Source of the DNA: Rhodothermales bacterium
Lineage (GTDB): Bacteria; Bacteroidota; Rhodothermia; Rhodothermales; JANQRZ01
Direction of reading: 5' to 3'
DNA: 64,000 nt
Assembly (NCBI GenBank): GCA_028284265.1
Contig: JANQRZ010000014.1
Location: 1-64,000, forward strand
Shown here: one piece after another, positions 7,875 through 16,919 of the stretch
Numbering within the stretch: position 1 is the stretch's first letter
Layout: the number at the start of each line of letters is the position of its first letter
Position numbers and translations under genes: made by a program
Notes under the pieces: model-generated
The model's database searches: none
Told to the model about the DNA's origin: nothing
Seen by the model: only the letters and a program-made list of their open reading frames with translations

Positions 7875-8807
7875 GTGCCTCCCCTCTACCAGCGCATCCT
7901 CCTCACCGGCGCGAATGGCCTCGTCGGCCAAGCGCTCGTCGAGCGGCTCAGTGCCGAGCCTGAGGTCGACTTGCTGGCGACGGGCCGCGATGCGAAGCCG
8001 CGCTTCACGACCGGCTCGTGCGGCTATACCCCGCTCGACATCACCGATGACGACGCCGTCCGCCGCCTGTTCGTCGACTTCGCACCGAGCGTGGTCATCA
8101 ACTGCGCGGCGGTGACGAAGGTGGAAGACGGCGAAGCCAACCGCGAGGCGTGCTGGAACGTCAACGTCGATGCCGTCGCCGCGCTCGGGCAGCGGTGCAA
8201 GGTGCAAGGTGCCCGGCTCGTCCAGCTCTCAACCGACTTCGTGTTCGATGGCTCGTCCGGTCCCTATGACGAGCGCGACCGGCCCGACCCGATCAACTTC
8301 TACGGCCGCTCGAAGTGGGCGAGCGAGAACGCGGTGCGCGCTGCCGGGCTTCGCCGGTGGACCATCGTCCGTACCGCCCTCGGCTTCGGGACGGGCACCA
8401 ACCTGACGCGCTCGAACTTCGGCCTGTGGCTGACCGAGCGCTTACAGCAAGGCATCCTCACGGAAGTCTGCACGGACCAGATCCGCACGCCGACCTACAT
8501 CCCCGACCTCGCCGACGGAATCGCCCGCGCCATCCGCCTCGGCAAGAATGGGCTGTACCACCTCGCCGGCCGCGAGATCATCTCGGTCTTCGACTTCGCC
8601 CGCCGCCTCGCCGAACGCTTCGATCTCGACCCGGCGCTCATCACCCCGACGACGACCGACGTGCTGCACCCGGATGCCCCGCGCCCGCTTCGCACCGGTC
8701 TCTTGATCCTCAAAGCCGAGACCGAACTCGGCTACAAGCCGCGTGCGCTCGATGACGCCCTCGACCACTTCGGAAAGCGCCTCGGCCTGCCGGTCTCTAC
8801 CTCGTAG
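7875..8807 (+). CDS. SDR-family NAD(P)-dependent oxidoreductase, RmlD-like
   Basis: 310 aa, GTG start at 7875. It has the Rossmann motif GANGLVGQ near the N-terminus, an AAVTKVEDGEANR block, the STDFVFDG strand and the catalytic YGRSKWASE (YxxxK), the pattern of dTDP-4-dehydrorhamnose reductase (RmlD) and related sugar-nucleotide reductases. It may act on a nucleotide sugar or on a carbohydrate-linked substrate. No other rml or surface-polysaccharide genes are nearby, so the pathway is not clear. Convergent with the next gene, two bases apart. Confidence 0.8.
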   Translation: MPPLYQRILLTGANGLVGQALVERLSAEPEVDLLATGRDAKPRFTTGSCGYTPLDITDDDAVRRLFVDFAPSVVINCAAVTKVEDGEANREACWNVNVDAVAALGQRCKVQGARLVQLSTDFVFDGSSGPYDERDRPDPINFYGRSKWASENAVRAAGLRRWTIVRTALGFGTGTNLTRSNFGLWLTERLQQGILTEVCTDQIRTPTYIPDLADGIARAIRLGKNGLYHLAGREIISVFDFARRLAERFDLDPALITPTTTDVLHPDAPRPLRTGLLILKAETELGYKPRALDDALDHFGKRLGLPVSTS

Positions 8808-8809
8808 CG

Positions 8810-9211
8810 CTACTTCGCCTCGAACCGAAAGGTGCTCAGCGTGCTGTCGCGGTCGGCGATGAGGAGGAGGCCATCGTCGGAGAGCGAGAAGACGACGCGG
8901 TCGGCCTCGCCGAGGCGCGGGCCGAGGTCGAGTTGGCCGGGGCAGGCGATCTCGGTGCAGGCGAGGCCGCTGAAATCTAGTTCGTTGCTGAATCGACCGA
9001 TGGCTCCGCTGCACGCATTGCACGACTCGATCTCGACCGCCGTGTCGCTCGTGAACAGGACCGAACTCGGCGAGATGGCGGTCGTGTCGCCCGGCGGGAG
9101 CATGGCACTCTGGAGTGCCCACCGTGTCCCGACGAGGTCGCCTTCGAGGTTTTGGTCATCGCAGCCGGTAGCCGCGAAAGCGAGCGCGAGAAGAAACGCG
9201 GGACGAAGCAT
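8810..9211 (-). CDS. META/HslJ-like lipoprotein
   Basis: 133 aa from the ATG at 9211, chosen because it opens a lipoprotein signal peptide (MLRPAFLLALAFAATGC; lipobox ATGC with Cys 17). The mature part has GTRWALQSA followed later by CNACSG and DFSGLACTEIACP. This W...CN.(C)SG...T.MAC order is that of META (HslJ) domains. Family HslJ proteins are envelope stress lipoproteins of unclear activity. Four Cys in the core could form disulfides. A longer start at 9286 would hide the signal peptide. Confidence 0.65.
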   Translation of the reverse strand: MLRPAFLLALAFAATGCDDQNLEGDLVGTRWALQSAMLPPGDTTAISPSSVLFTSDTAVEIESCNACSGAIGRFSNELDFSGLACTEIACPGQLDLGPRLGEADRVVFSLSDDGLLLIADRDSTLSTFRFEAK

Positions 9212-9341
9212 GAGGGCAAAGGCTAGAAGGCGTGTGGCAAAGGTAGCGTGAACATCGCGCCGCGTGCAGGCAAATCGCGGTGGCAAGAGACAGGCTTCGA
9301 TATTTTGGCTTTCCTCAGACTTGCAAACGAGCTAATTCTCT

Positions 9342-9462
9342 GTCATCCTGAGCGGAACGAAGTGGAGTCGAAGGATCTCTCCGGGTATGAGTTCAGCTAG
9401 CTGGCAACACCTTCCCCGAAAAGATCCTTCGACTACGGCCTGCGGCCTTCGCTCAGGATGAC
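9342..9462. repeat. Dispersed inverted repeat, GTCATCCTGAGC family
   Basis: 12-bp perfect terminal inverted repeats GTCATCCTGAGC (9342-9353) and GCTCAGGATGAC (9451-9462). Internal arms GAAGGATCT and AGATCCTTC also pair, so the whole 121 bp can form a long stem-loop. It fills most of the 305-bp gap between the META lipoprotein and serS, which otherwise shows no gene. Related copies are at 10811, 42541, 46655 and 47871. Confidence 0.8.
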
Positions 9463-9516
9463 ACGCTTCCTCGCCGAGCAAGTCCTGACCCTTTTCCTTT
9501 CTTTGCAAGAACAGCC

Positions 9517-10791
9517 ATGCTTGACCTCCAGACCCTCCGCGACGATCCTGACCGCGTCCGCCAAGCGATGCGTGACAAAAACATGGGCGACCCCGACACG
9601 GTGGACCGCGTGCTCGATGTGGACGAGCGGCGGCGCACGGCGCAGACCGAACTGCAAGAGGCGCAGACCGAACTCAACGCCTCATCGAAGCAGATCGGCC
9701 AACTCATGGGCGCGGGTAAGCGCGACGAGGCGCAGGCCATCATCCAGCGGACAGGCGAACTGAAGGAGCGCGTCAAGGAACTGGAGGAAGAGCCGAAGCG
9801 ACTGGAAGAAGAACAGCGCCGACTACTGCTGGAGATTCCCAACATCCCCCACCCCAGCGTCCCCGTCGGCCACAGCGAAGCCGACAATGTGGTCGATGCT
9901 GAGGTTGGAGGTAAACCGACGTTCGACTTCGCCCCCAAGCCACACTGGGAGATCGCCGAGCAGCACGGCCTGATCGACTTCGAGCGCGGGGCGAAGGTGA
10001 CAGGCGCGGGCTTCCCCTTCTATATAGGTCAAGGCGCGCGGCTGCAGCGCGCCCTCATCCAACTCTTCCTCGATCTCGCCGTGGAAGCTGGCTATACCGA
10101 GGTGCAACCTCCGCTCGTCGTCAACGAAGCGAGCGGAATAGGCACGGGTCAGCTTCCCGATAAGGAAGGTCAGATGTACGAGACCGAGCGCGACGGCTTC
10201 TTCCTCGTTCCGACCTCGGAGGTCGCGCTCGTCAACTTCCGCCGCAATGAGATTGTCAACGAGTCGGAGCTTCCGATCCGCTACACGGCCTATACCCCGT
10301 GCTTCCGGCGCGAGGCCGGGAGCTACGGCAAGGACGTGCGTGGCCTCAACCGACTCCACCAGTTCGACAAGGTCGAAGTCGTCGAGTTCTGCCACCCGGA
10401 CGAGAGCTACGACCGACTTGAAGCACTCCGCAAGGTAGCCGAGCGCGCCGTCCAGACGCTCGACCTCCCGTACCGCCGTCTGATCCTCGCAACCGGCGAC
10501 ATGGGCATGACCCAGACGAAGACCTACGACCTCGAAGTGTGGAGCGGCGGTCAGGAGCGGTGGCTCGAAGTCTCGTCGATCAGCAACATCGAGGCCTATC
10601 AAGCGCGTCGGGCGAACATCCGGTTCCGCGACGCGAACGGCAAGCCGCAGTTCGTCCACACGCTCAACGCGAGCGCCCTCGCCCTGCCCCGTATCGTGGC
10701 CTCGCTCTTGGAGAACAACCAGCAGGCTGACGGCTCGGTCGTCATTCCCGAAGCACTGCGGCCCTACACCAGCTTCGAGCAGATCGGGTAG
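9517..10791 (+). CDS. serS: Serine--tRNA ligase
   Basis: 424 aa, normal length. Charges tRNA-Ser (and tRNA-Sec) with serine in the cytoplasm. The N-terminal ~100 residues are the long antiparallel coiled-coil arm (highly charged, heptad-like, EELKERVKELEEEPKR region) that grips the tRNA. The class-II synthetase motifs follow: motif 2 near PCFRREAGSYGKDVRG and motif 3 near NASALALPR. The TSEVALVN serine-pocket segment is present. It lies between two dispersed repeats and appears to be transcribed alone. Confidence 0.98.
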   Translation: MLDLQTLRDDPDRVRQAMRDKNMGDPDTVDRVLDVDERRRTAQTELQEAQTELNASSKQIGQLMGAGKRDEAQAIIQRTGELKERVKELEEEPKRLEEEQRRLLLEIPNIPHPSVPVGHSEADNVVDAEVGGKPTFDFAPKPHWEIAEQHGLIDFERGAKVTGAGFPFYIGQGARLQRALIQLFLDLAVEAGYTEVQPPLVVNEASGIGTGQLPDKEGQMYETERDGFFLVPTSEVALVNFRRNEIVNESELPIRYTAYTPCFRREAGSYGKDVRGLNRLHQFDKVEVVEFCHPDESYDRLEALRKVAERAVQTLDLPYRRLILATGDMGMTQTKTYDLEVWSGGQERWLEVSSISNIEAYQARRANIRFRDANGKPQFVHTLNASALALPRIVASLLENNQQADGSVVIPEALRPYTSFEQIG

Positions 10792-10810
10792 CGGCAATCA
10801 TACACCGGCT

Positions 10811-10931
10811 GTCATTGCGAGCGTAGCGAAGCAATCTCCTGAGGATTGCAGTCAGATCGGGAGATTGGCTGCGCCGAGCCTTCGGGTTGCCACGTCGCTA
10901 CGGGATGAGTCCCTTCGCTCCTCGCAATGAC
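10811..10931. repeat. Dispersed inverted repeat, GTCATTGCGAG family
   Basis: Ends are GTCATTGCGAGCG at 10811 and CTCGCAATGAC at 10931. The interior contains a 27-bp block (about 10873-10899) that recurs exactly, in the opposite orientation, in the copy at 46655-46780. That shared interior proves the two are copies of one element. It takes up the first part of the 438-bp gap between serS and the cytochrome operon. The rest (10932-11229) has no gene that I can see, only the upstream region of the operon. Confidence 0.8.
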
Positions 10932-11049
10932 AGATAGGTTTGGGTGGCGCGTTTTACTGCGCCCCGTGCGTCGCCGATAGGTCGTGATAGAGACAGCGTC
11001 GCGCCCGGCGGCATGGCGCTCGGCTAGGAAAATCTTGTGACTAGCCCTC

Positions 11050-11078
11050 TTGCACTTGCCACGGTCTTCCCTCATATT
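11050..11078 (+). promoter_or_regulatory. Possible promoter of the multiheme cytochrome operon
   Basis: TTGCAC (11050-11055), a 17-nt spacer and CATATT (11073-11078) resemble sigma-70 boxes. An AT-rich TTAACTATATTC follows at about 11088. The start codon is 152 nt downstream, leaving a long leader. No TAnnTTTG box of the Bacteroidota type was found here, so this is only a tentative site. Confidence 0.22.
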
Positions 11079-11229
11079 AGCCGGGGCTTAACTATATTCT
11101 CATCGGAGCTTCTCGGATGAAAACAGAAGACCCGGTGAGCCGTCCCTCGCCGTTTTCCCGTAGTTGTTGGGGAGAAGATGTTGCACATCGCCTGTGCGCT
11201 ATCGGATTTCCCCCTTTACACCTGCTCTC

Positions 11230-13284
11230 ATGAAGCACGCTTTCGATAGTCTGCTGCGGCAGCGCCTTGCCACAGCCCTCCTCCTCGTATCGAGCCTTTC
11301 GGCGCTCGGCCTTGTCGGCCTGACCCTCGCTCCGGGGTCGGTCACATCAGTGCCGAGCGAGACGGCGCGCGTCCCGGCGCTCCTCGCTTCGGACGCGATG
11401 GCGGCCCGTCCGGTCTTCGCCACACGCACCATTGAGACGCGCCGCATCGCCGCGACCACGGAAGCCGAAGCACCCGTCGGCCTCTTGAAAGCGTGGCTCG
11501 ACGCCGCCGACGGGTCGGTGCGCGGGCAGGCGCTGATGCAGATGATCGCCGACTCGGCCCACACCGCGCTTTATGTGGATGGGGCCAATGATGAGGAGTC
11601 GCGCTACCCGTCGGCCAACACCTGTCAGACGTGTCACCCGGACCACTACCGCGAATGGTCGGTCTCGTCGCACGCCTATGCCCAACTCAGCCCCGTCTTC
11701 AACGCGATGCACGGGACCATCCTCAAGCAGACCAACGGCACCAACGGCGACTTCTGCATCCGCTGCCACACGCCGGTCGGGATGAACCTCAACGAACCGG
11801 AGTTCATGTCCAACATGGACCGGCACCCGACCTCGCGCGAGGGCATCACCTGCATCGTCTGCCACCGCGTCAAGAACGCCTACTCGAAGATCAGCGGGCG
11901 CTTCGCCATCGTCGAGGGCGACCTTCTCGATCCAGTCTTCGGCTCCATCGGCGACGTGGAGCTAGACCGCGTCATCAACGACCCGGCGTTCAACGTCAAC
12001 ACCGAGCGCGGGCGCGCAGGCCGGTCCATCCACACCGACGCCATCGAGTTCGAGCAGATCACCGAGTCGTCCTTCTGCGGGTCGTGCCACGACGTGAACC
12101 TCGTCAACGGCTTCCGGCTCGAAGAGGCGTTCAGCGAGTACAAGGCCACGCCTGCTGCGAAGCGCGGCGTCTCGTGCCAGGACTGCCACATGGGCAGCGT
12201 TCCCGGCGAGGATAAAGGCTACGACGAAGGCCCCGCCGCCATCGTCGGCGGCAAGGCGACGATGAACCGCAGGCGGACCAACCACCGCTTCGCCGGGCCG
12301 GACCACACGATCATCCACCCTGGCCTCTTCCCGCAGAACGTCCGCGCCAACGAAATCGCCACGATGCGCGAGTGGCTGACATTCGACGTGGACGCCGGGT
12401 GGGGTACGAATGAGTTCGAGGACAGCGTGCCCGACGGCTACCTCTTCCCCGAACGCTGGGCCACCGCCGACGACCGCTACGACGCCCGCGAGTTGATCGA
12501 CGAGAACCTCGAAGCCCTCGCCGAAATTGATGTCGAGCGCTACGCTGTCCTCCGCGCAGGGTACGTTCTCGGCGACATCGCCGTAGACCGTGCCGGACCG
12601 GACGGAATCAAGTTCCACGTCGAGGTCAAGAACGGCACCGATGGGCACAACGTCCCGACCGGCTTCGACGCCGAGCGCCTCGTCTTCCTCCAAGTCACTG
12701 TTACCGACGCCGACGGCAAGGTCGTCTACGTCTCTGGCGACCGCGACCCCAACGGCGATGTGCGCGACCTGCACTCGATCTACGTCCACAATGGCGAGCT
12801 TCCGCTGGACGAAGACCTGTTCAGCCTCCAGTCGAAGTTCCTGACGCGGATGATCCGGGGCGGCGAACGCGAGCAGGTCATCGCAGTCAACTACTCGCCC
12901 AGCCCACTCCCCTTCCTCCGACCCTCGACCCGCTCGACGGTGCTCCTCGGTCGCCCCGTTGGGGCGCGTAAGCACCGGGCGACGATTGCTCCGGGAGACA
13001 TCGAACGTCCCGAGTACCGTGTCAGCCGCCGTGAGCTAGAGGGCAGCCGCCCGCCGTACAGCGCCAACGTCAAGCTGATCGCGCAGATGGTGCCGGTCAA
13101 CCTGATCGACGAGATTCAGCACGTCGGGTTCGACTACTTCATGACACCGCGCCAAGTCGCCGACCGGGTGGTTGAAGGCGCGCTCACACTCTGGGATGTG
13201 GATGTGGCGCTCGGCGATGGTGTCCGCGTTGCCGCGACGCTGCCCGACGATGAAACGGCCTCGAACGAGGGAGGGACCCGATGA
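11230..13284 (+). CDS. Pentaheme c-type cytochrome, membrane-anchored or secreted
   Basis: 684 aa from the ATG at 11230, which opens a hydrophobic signal segment (about residues 14-35). Five CxxCH heme sites: C132 (CQTCH), C176 (CIRCH), C208 (CIVCH), C283 (CGSCH) and C316 (CQDCH). Their arrangement and the SHAYAQLSPVF and GITCIVCHRV segments recall the cytochrome c554/multiheme family. Residues after about 350 have no heme sites and form a large beta-rich domain (NGTDGHNVPTGFDAERL region) that may bind a partner or substrate. First gene of an eight-gene operon; its stop overlaps the start of the barrel gene (ATGA), which suggests the two products work together at the outer membrane. Confidence 0.88.
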   Translation: MKHAFDSLLRQRLATALLLVSSLSALGLVGLTLAPGSVTSVPSETARVPALLASDAMAARPVFATRTIETRRIAATTEAEAPVGLLKAWLDAADGSVRGQALMQMIADSAHTALYVDGANDEESRYPSANTCQTCHPDHYREWSVSSHAYAQLSPVFNAMHGTILKQTNGTNGDFCIRCHTPVGMNLNEPEFMSNMDRHPTSREGITCIVCHRVKNAYSKISGRFAIVEGDLLDPVFGSIGDVELDRVINDPAFNVNTERGRAGRSIHTDAIEFEQITESSFCGSCHDVNLVNGFRLEEAFSEYKATPAAKRGVSCQDCHMGSVPGEDKGYDEGPAAIVGGKATMNRRRTNHRFAGPDHTIIHPGLFPQNVRANEIATMREWLTFDVDAGWGTNEFEDSVPDGYLFPERWATADDRYDARELIDENLEALAEIDVERYAVLRAGYVLGDIAVDRAGPDGIKFHVEVKNGTDGHNVPTGFDAERLVFLQVTVTDADGKVVYVSGDRDPNGDVRDLHSIYVHNGELPLDEDLFSLQSKFLTRMIRGGEREQVIAVNYSPSPLPFLRPSTRSTVLLGRPVGARKHRATIAPGDIERPEYRVSRRELEGSRPPYSANVKLIAQMVPVNLIDEIQHVGFDYFMTPRQVADRVVEGALTLWDVDVALGDGVRVAATLPDDETASNEGGTR

Positions 13285-14786
13285 CTTACCGCCTCTGTTC
13301 GCTACTGCTGGTTGTCCTTCTTATCGGCCTCGCCCCCATCGCCTCGGCACAGCACGGCGAGGATGGGCACGAAGACGATGGCTATGGTGATAGTGACAGC
13401 CGCTTCTCTGACGAGCCGATCCCACTCGCCGACGTTCCCGACCGGCCCCGACCGCTCATCGAGATCGGCCCGAAGTTCCTTGGGACGGGTAACATCAACC
13501 AAGGCTTTACGCTCCCGACCGGCGCGGTGTGGACGCCTGCCTTCATGGCCTTCGGCACGCTCCGCACCGCCACGCAGGGCGCGGATAGCGGCGTCACCGA
13601 CACCCAGTTCGGCGAGTCGGTCGCACGCTTTGATCTCTTCGGCAACCTGTACCTGACGCAGACCGAGCGCATCCTCATCGGCTTCCGCCCGCTCGACCAA
13701 GACGGGCGGTTTACGAGCTACACGTTCCGCTCCCCGACTGAGTTCATCGACCCGGAGACGGGCGAGACACAGGACAACTTCCAAGAGGAGCTCAACTTCT
13801 ACATCCGCACCCTCTTCTTCGAGGGCGACCTCGCGGAGCTTTTCCCGAAACTCGACTGGGATGATAGCAGCCCACTCGACTACTACATCTCTGTCGGTCG
13901 GCAGCCGTTGAGCTTTCAGGATGGGATGCTCATCAACGAAGACGCCATCGACATGGTCGGGCTGACGCGGGCGAACATCAAGCTCGGCGGCCTTGTCAAC
14001 ACCCGCGTCGCCGCCGTATTCGGATGGGGCGATGTGAACCGCCACTCGGGGACGGGCGGTGCCTTTACGGGCTGTGCGGACCTTTTGGGTAGCCAGCTCC
14101 CTGCGGGTAACTGCGAGGATGAGTCAGCGCTCGTATTCGGCCTCCTCACTGAGTCCGACTCCCGGAAGCGAACCATCGAGATCGACGGCCTCTATGTGCT
14201 GGGAGACGAGACGACGGGCGACGGCGTCCACGGCGGCATCGGCGTGACGCAGCGCATCGGCGAGTACAACAACACCTTCCGCGTCGTCGGCTCCTACCCC
14301 GTCGGCGATGAGACACCATTCAACCGGGCAGGCGTGCTGGTCCTCAACCAGTTCGGGTTTACGCCGCACCACACCTACAACTGGGCCTACATCAACCTCT
14401 TCGGCGGCGTCGGCCAGTTCCGATCGGCAGCGCGTGGTCCGGCGACAGGTGGCCCTCTCGGGCAGGCCGGGTTGCTGTTCTCGGCGGTCGGCATCGGGCG
14501 CTTCGGCGCAGCGCTCGGCAACCAGGCAGACAAAGCGGTGGGCGGCGGCATCGGCTACCAGATGTTCTTCGGCAAGACCCGGCGGCAGCAACTGATTATC
14601 GAGGCAGGCGGACGCTACACCTATGCCGATGACGTGGTGAAGCAAGACATCGTTGGTGGCACGGCGCAGTTCTCCTTCGCGGTGGGTCGGCGCGGCACAA
14701 TCATCCTCGGTGGATTCGGGGCCTATGATCTTAATGCCAGCCAGCCTAACTTTGGGGCACGCACCGAACTGGTGATCCGACTCTAA
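13281..14786 (+). CDS. Outer-membrane beta-barrel (porin-like) of the cytochrome operon
   Basis: 501 aa. Signal peptide 1-24 ending ASAQ. The mature N-terminus is a short His/Asp/Glu-rich stretch (HGEDGHEDDGYGD) that could bind metal. The rest is alternating aromatic/polar strands with Gly turns (RFDLFGNLYLTQTERILIG, LDYYISVGRQPLSFQDG), and the C-terminal strand ends in RTELVIRL, which fits a porin-like barrel of about 16-22 strands. It has no heme motif. Placed between two multiheme cytochromes with a 4-nt overlap upstream, it is the natural candidate for the sheath of a porin-cytochrome conduit. I see no sequence likeness to MtrB-type proteins, so the role is inferred from context. Confidence 0.68.
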   Translation: MTYRLCSLLLVVLLIGLAPIASAQHGEDGHEDDGYGDSDSRFSDEPIPLADVPDRPRPLIEIGPKFLGTGNINQGFTLPTGAVWTPAFMAFGTLRTATQGADSGVTDTQFGESVARFDLFGNLYLTQTERILIGFRPLDQDGRFTSYTFRSPTEFIDPETGETQDNFQEELNFYIRTLFFEGDLAELFPKLDWDDSSPLDYYISVGRQPLSFQDGMLINEDAIDMVGLTRANIKLGGLVNTRVAAVFGWGDVNRHSGTGGAFTGCADLLGSQLPAGNCEDESALVFGLLTESDSRKRTIEIDGLYVLGDETTGDGVHGGIGVTQRIGEYNNTFRVVGSYPVGDETPFNRAGVLVLNQFGFTPHHTYNWAYINLFGGVGQFRSAARGPATGGPLGQAGLLFSAVGIGRFGAALGNQADKAVGGGIGYQMFFGKTRRQQLIIEAGGRYTYADDVVKQDIVGGTAQFSFAVGRRGTIILGGFGAYDLNASQPNFGARTELVIRL

Positions 14787-14800
14787 GACCCTTCGCCGTA

Positions 14801-16918
14801 ATGGATCAAGGCAGCGTCCCCGACCGAGCAGACCATGAGCCGCCGAGCGCGGCCCCGTCGTCTCCCCCGGTCCGCCGCCCGCCCTCCGCTGCCTGGTTCT
14901 TCGGGGCTATGCTCGGCGTCGCCCTCATCGTGCCCCTCGTGACATGGGCCTTCGCCCAGAGCGATCCGACTAACCTTTCGGACTCGCCCTACCTCCGCAT
15001 CGACCCGGCGAAGATCGTCCTTTCCGACCGCGACTCGCGCATCCCCTGCGGCGAGTGCCACAACCTCGAATATGAGGTCTGGACCGAGACCAAGCACGCG
15101 ACGGGTTTCGACGAGCTACACCGCTCGGAGCAGGCACAAGGCATTCTGGAGCGGATGGAGTTCCGCCTCTCGAAGCGCGAGAGCCTGTGCCTGAAGTGCC
15201 ACTACACAGCGAACATCAAGCGCGAGCAGGTGCAGGCGATTGCGGGCGTCTCGTGCGAGTCGTGTCACGGCGCTGCCCGAGACTGGGTGAACATCCACCA
15301 AGACTATGGTGGCGGGGACCATGAGACGGAAACTCCGGAGCACAAAGCGATGCGCGTCGCCCAGAGCATCGAAGGAGGCATGCTCCGCCCATCTTCCGAC
15401 CTCTACGCCGTCGCGGCTAACTGCTTCGAGTGCCACACGGTCCCCGAGGAAGACCTCATCAACGTCGGCGGGCACCCGAGCGGCAGCGCGTTCGACCTGA
15501 TCGAGTGGAACAGCCAGATCGCCCACAACTTCGTGCAGGCGCAGTGGGGTGGTCCCGAGGTCAATCGGGAGGTCACACAAGAGCGTAAGCGGCTGATGTT
15601 CGTCGTCGGCAAAGCGCTCGACTATGAATACAGCATCCGAGGGGCTGCGCAAGCGACGAAGGCAGACATCTACTCGAAGGCGATGGAGCGCCGCGTTAAG
15701 ACCGCCCGTCGCGACCTCGACCGGGTGCTCCGGGTCGCCGAGATTCCCGAGGTCGCCGAGATTCTGAGGATCGGGCAGAACCTCTCGATCACACCAAACA
15801 ACGAGACAGCGCTCATCGCCGCTGCCGATGCGATGAGCGCGCAGGCGCAGCAGTTCGCACAGCAGAACGACGGCTCCGAACTCGCTGCGCTCGACCCGCT
15901 CGTGGCCGGTGAGAGCGTGCCGGAGGCCGAGCCACTCGATGAAGACCCCGTCGTTGCCGGTGGTCCGGCTCCCGGCGACTCGGGTGCCGCGCTGCCTGCC
16001 GTCGATCCCGGCTCTGACCCTGTCGCGTCCGGCCCGAGTGCGCCCGCAGCTCCGACCGTGCAGGGCGAGCGACGGACACGCCCGGCATGGTTCCCTCGTC
16101 TCAACCAAGAAACCATTGCCCCCGGCGGCTGCGGCTGCCACGGCGACCAGCTCCGCTGGCACGGCGACGACGCCCACAACTTCGCTGCCGAGCCGATTCT
16201 CAACGAGAGCGGACGCGCTGTAGAGATCGCCACACTCTATGGGCTGAGTCGCTCGCAGATGAAACGCGGCAACCAACTTTGCATGAACTGCCACGGCACC
16301 GTCGTCTCGGGCGACGAGTCCGAGGAGGTCTTCGACGGCGTCGGTTGCCAGAGTTGCCACGGCCCAGCGGGCGAGTATGCCAGCAACCACCAGAGCGACG
16401 GCTATGACCAAGGGGCCCCGCTCGGCATGGTCCGGCTCGAACAGGCGTCCGCCCGCGCTCAGAACTGCGCCCGCTGCCACCACATCACCGACGAGCGCCT
16501 CCTCGCCTCCGGCCACTCCGACGGCACCTCGTTCCAACTCGCCAGCCGCAACGGGGCCATCCAGCACTGGGAAGCCCCCAACCTCAGCGCGGGCGACCTG
16601 AACAGCGCCTACGGCTCCGCTATCGCCTCGCGGCCTGTCCCGAACGTGCAGGTAGTTTCGCTGCCGAGTCCCATCGCTTCGGCGGCTCCCTCCGGTGGAA
16701 ACGCACGCACGCCCCGAGCGCCGACCGGGCGACCCGTCGCCGCACCTCCGCCGCCGCCGCGTGCTCGGCCTGTGGCCCGTAGAGCCTCGCGCTCTGCCGC
16801 ACCGAACATCGACCTGCCCCCCCTCCCCGCCGTCAGCGACAGCACGGCAACCGAGGACATCCTGCTGATTATCAAGCAGCGACTGGAACGGCTCTCCCAA
16901 GCACTCGGCGGAGGATGA
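14801..16918 (+). CDS. Multiheme cytochrome with duplicated tetraheme modules
   Basis: 705 aa. N-terminal ~30 residues are Pro/Ser-rich and cytoplasmic, followed by one membrane anchor (about 31-52). Module 1 has CxxCH at C83, C130, C152 and C208. Module 2 has a shortened C444 site (CGCH), then C494, C516 and C556. The modules share the same order and wording around sites 2-4 (for example VSCESCHGAA against VGCQSCHGPA, both 22 residues after site 2). They are joined by a Pro/Ala/Gly/Asp linker (about 355-430). The C-terminus is another Pro-rich tail. This is therefore an internal duplication of a c554-like tetraheme unit. Anchored in the inner membrane, it could carry electrons through the periplasm. 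It lies 14 nt after the barrel gene. Confidence 0.85.
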   Translation: MDQGSVPDRADHEPPSAAPSSPPVRRPPSAAWFFGAMLGVALIVPLVTWAFAQSDPTNLSDSPYLRIDPAKIVLSDRDSRIPCGECHNLEYEVWTETKHATGFDELHRSEQAQGILERMEFRLSKRESLCLKCHYTANIKREQVQAIAGVSCESCHGAARDWVNIHQDYGGGDHETETPEHKAMRVAQSIEGGMLRPSSDLYAVAANCFECHTVPEEDLINVGGHPSGSAFDLIEWNSQIAHNFVQAQWGGPEVNREVTQERKRLMFVVGKALDYEYSIRGAAQATKADIYSKAMERRVKTARRDLDRVLRVAEIPEVAEILRIGQNLSITPNNETALIAAADAMSAQAQQFAQQNDGSELAALDPLVAGESVPEAEPLDEDPVVAGGPAPGDSGAALPAVDPGSDPVASGPSAPAAPTVQGERRTRPAWFPRLNQETIAPGGCGCHGDQLRWHGDDAHNFAAEPILNESGRAVEIATLYGLSRSQMKRGNQLCMNCHGTVVSGDESEEVFDGVGCQSCHGPAGEYASNHQSDGYDQGAPLGMVRLEQASARAQNCARCHHITDERLLASGHSDGTSFQLASRNGAIQHWEAPNLSAGDLNSAYGSAIASRPVPNVQVVSLPSPIASAAPSGGNARTPRAPTGRPVAAPPPPPRARPVARRASRSAAPNIDLPPLPAVSDSTATEDILLIIKQRLERLSQALGGG

Positions 16919-16919
16919 G

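Noticed and set aside
10932-11229. tRNA or small RNA gene in the gap before the cytochrome operon
   Set aside because: No cloverleaf, GTTC-type T-arm or CCA end could be made out on either strand.
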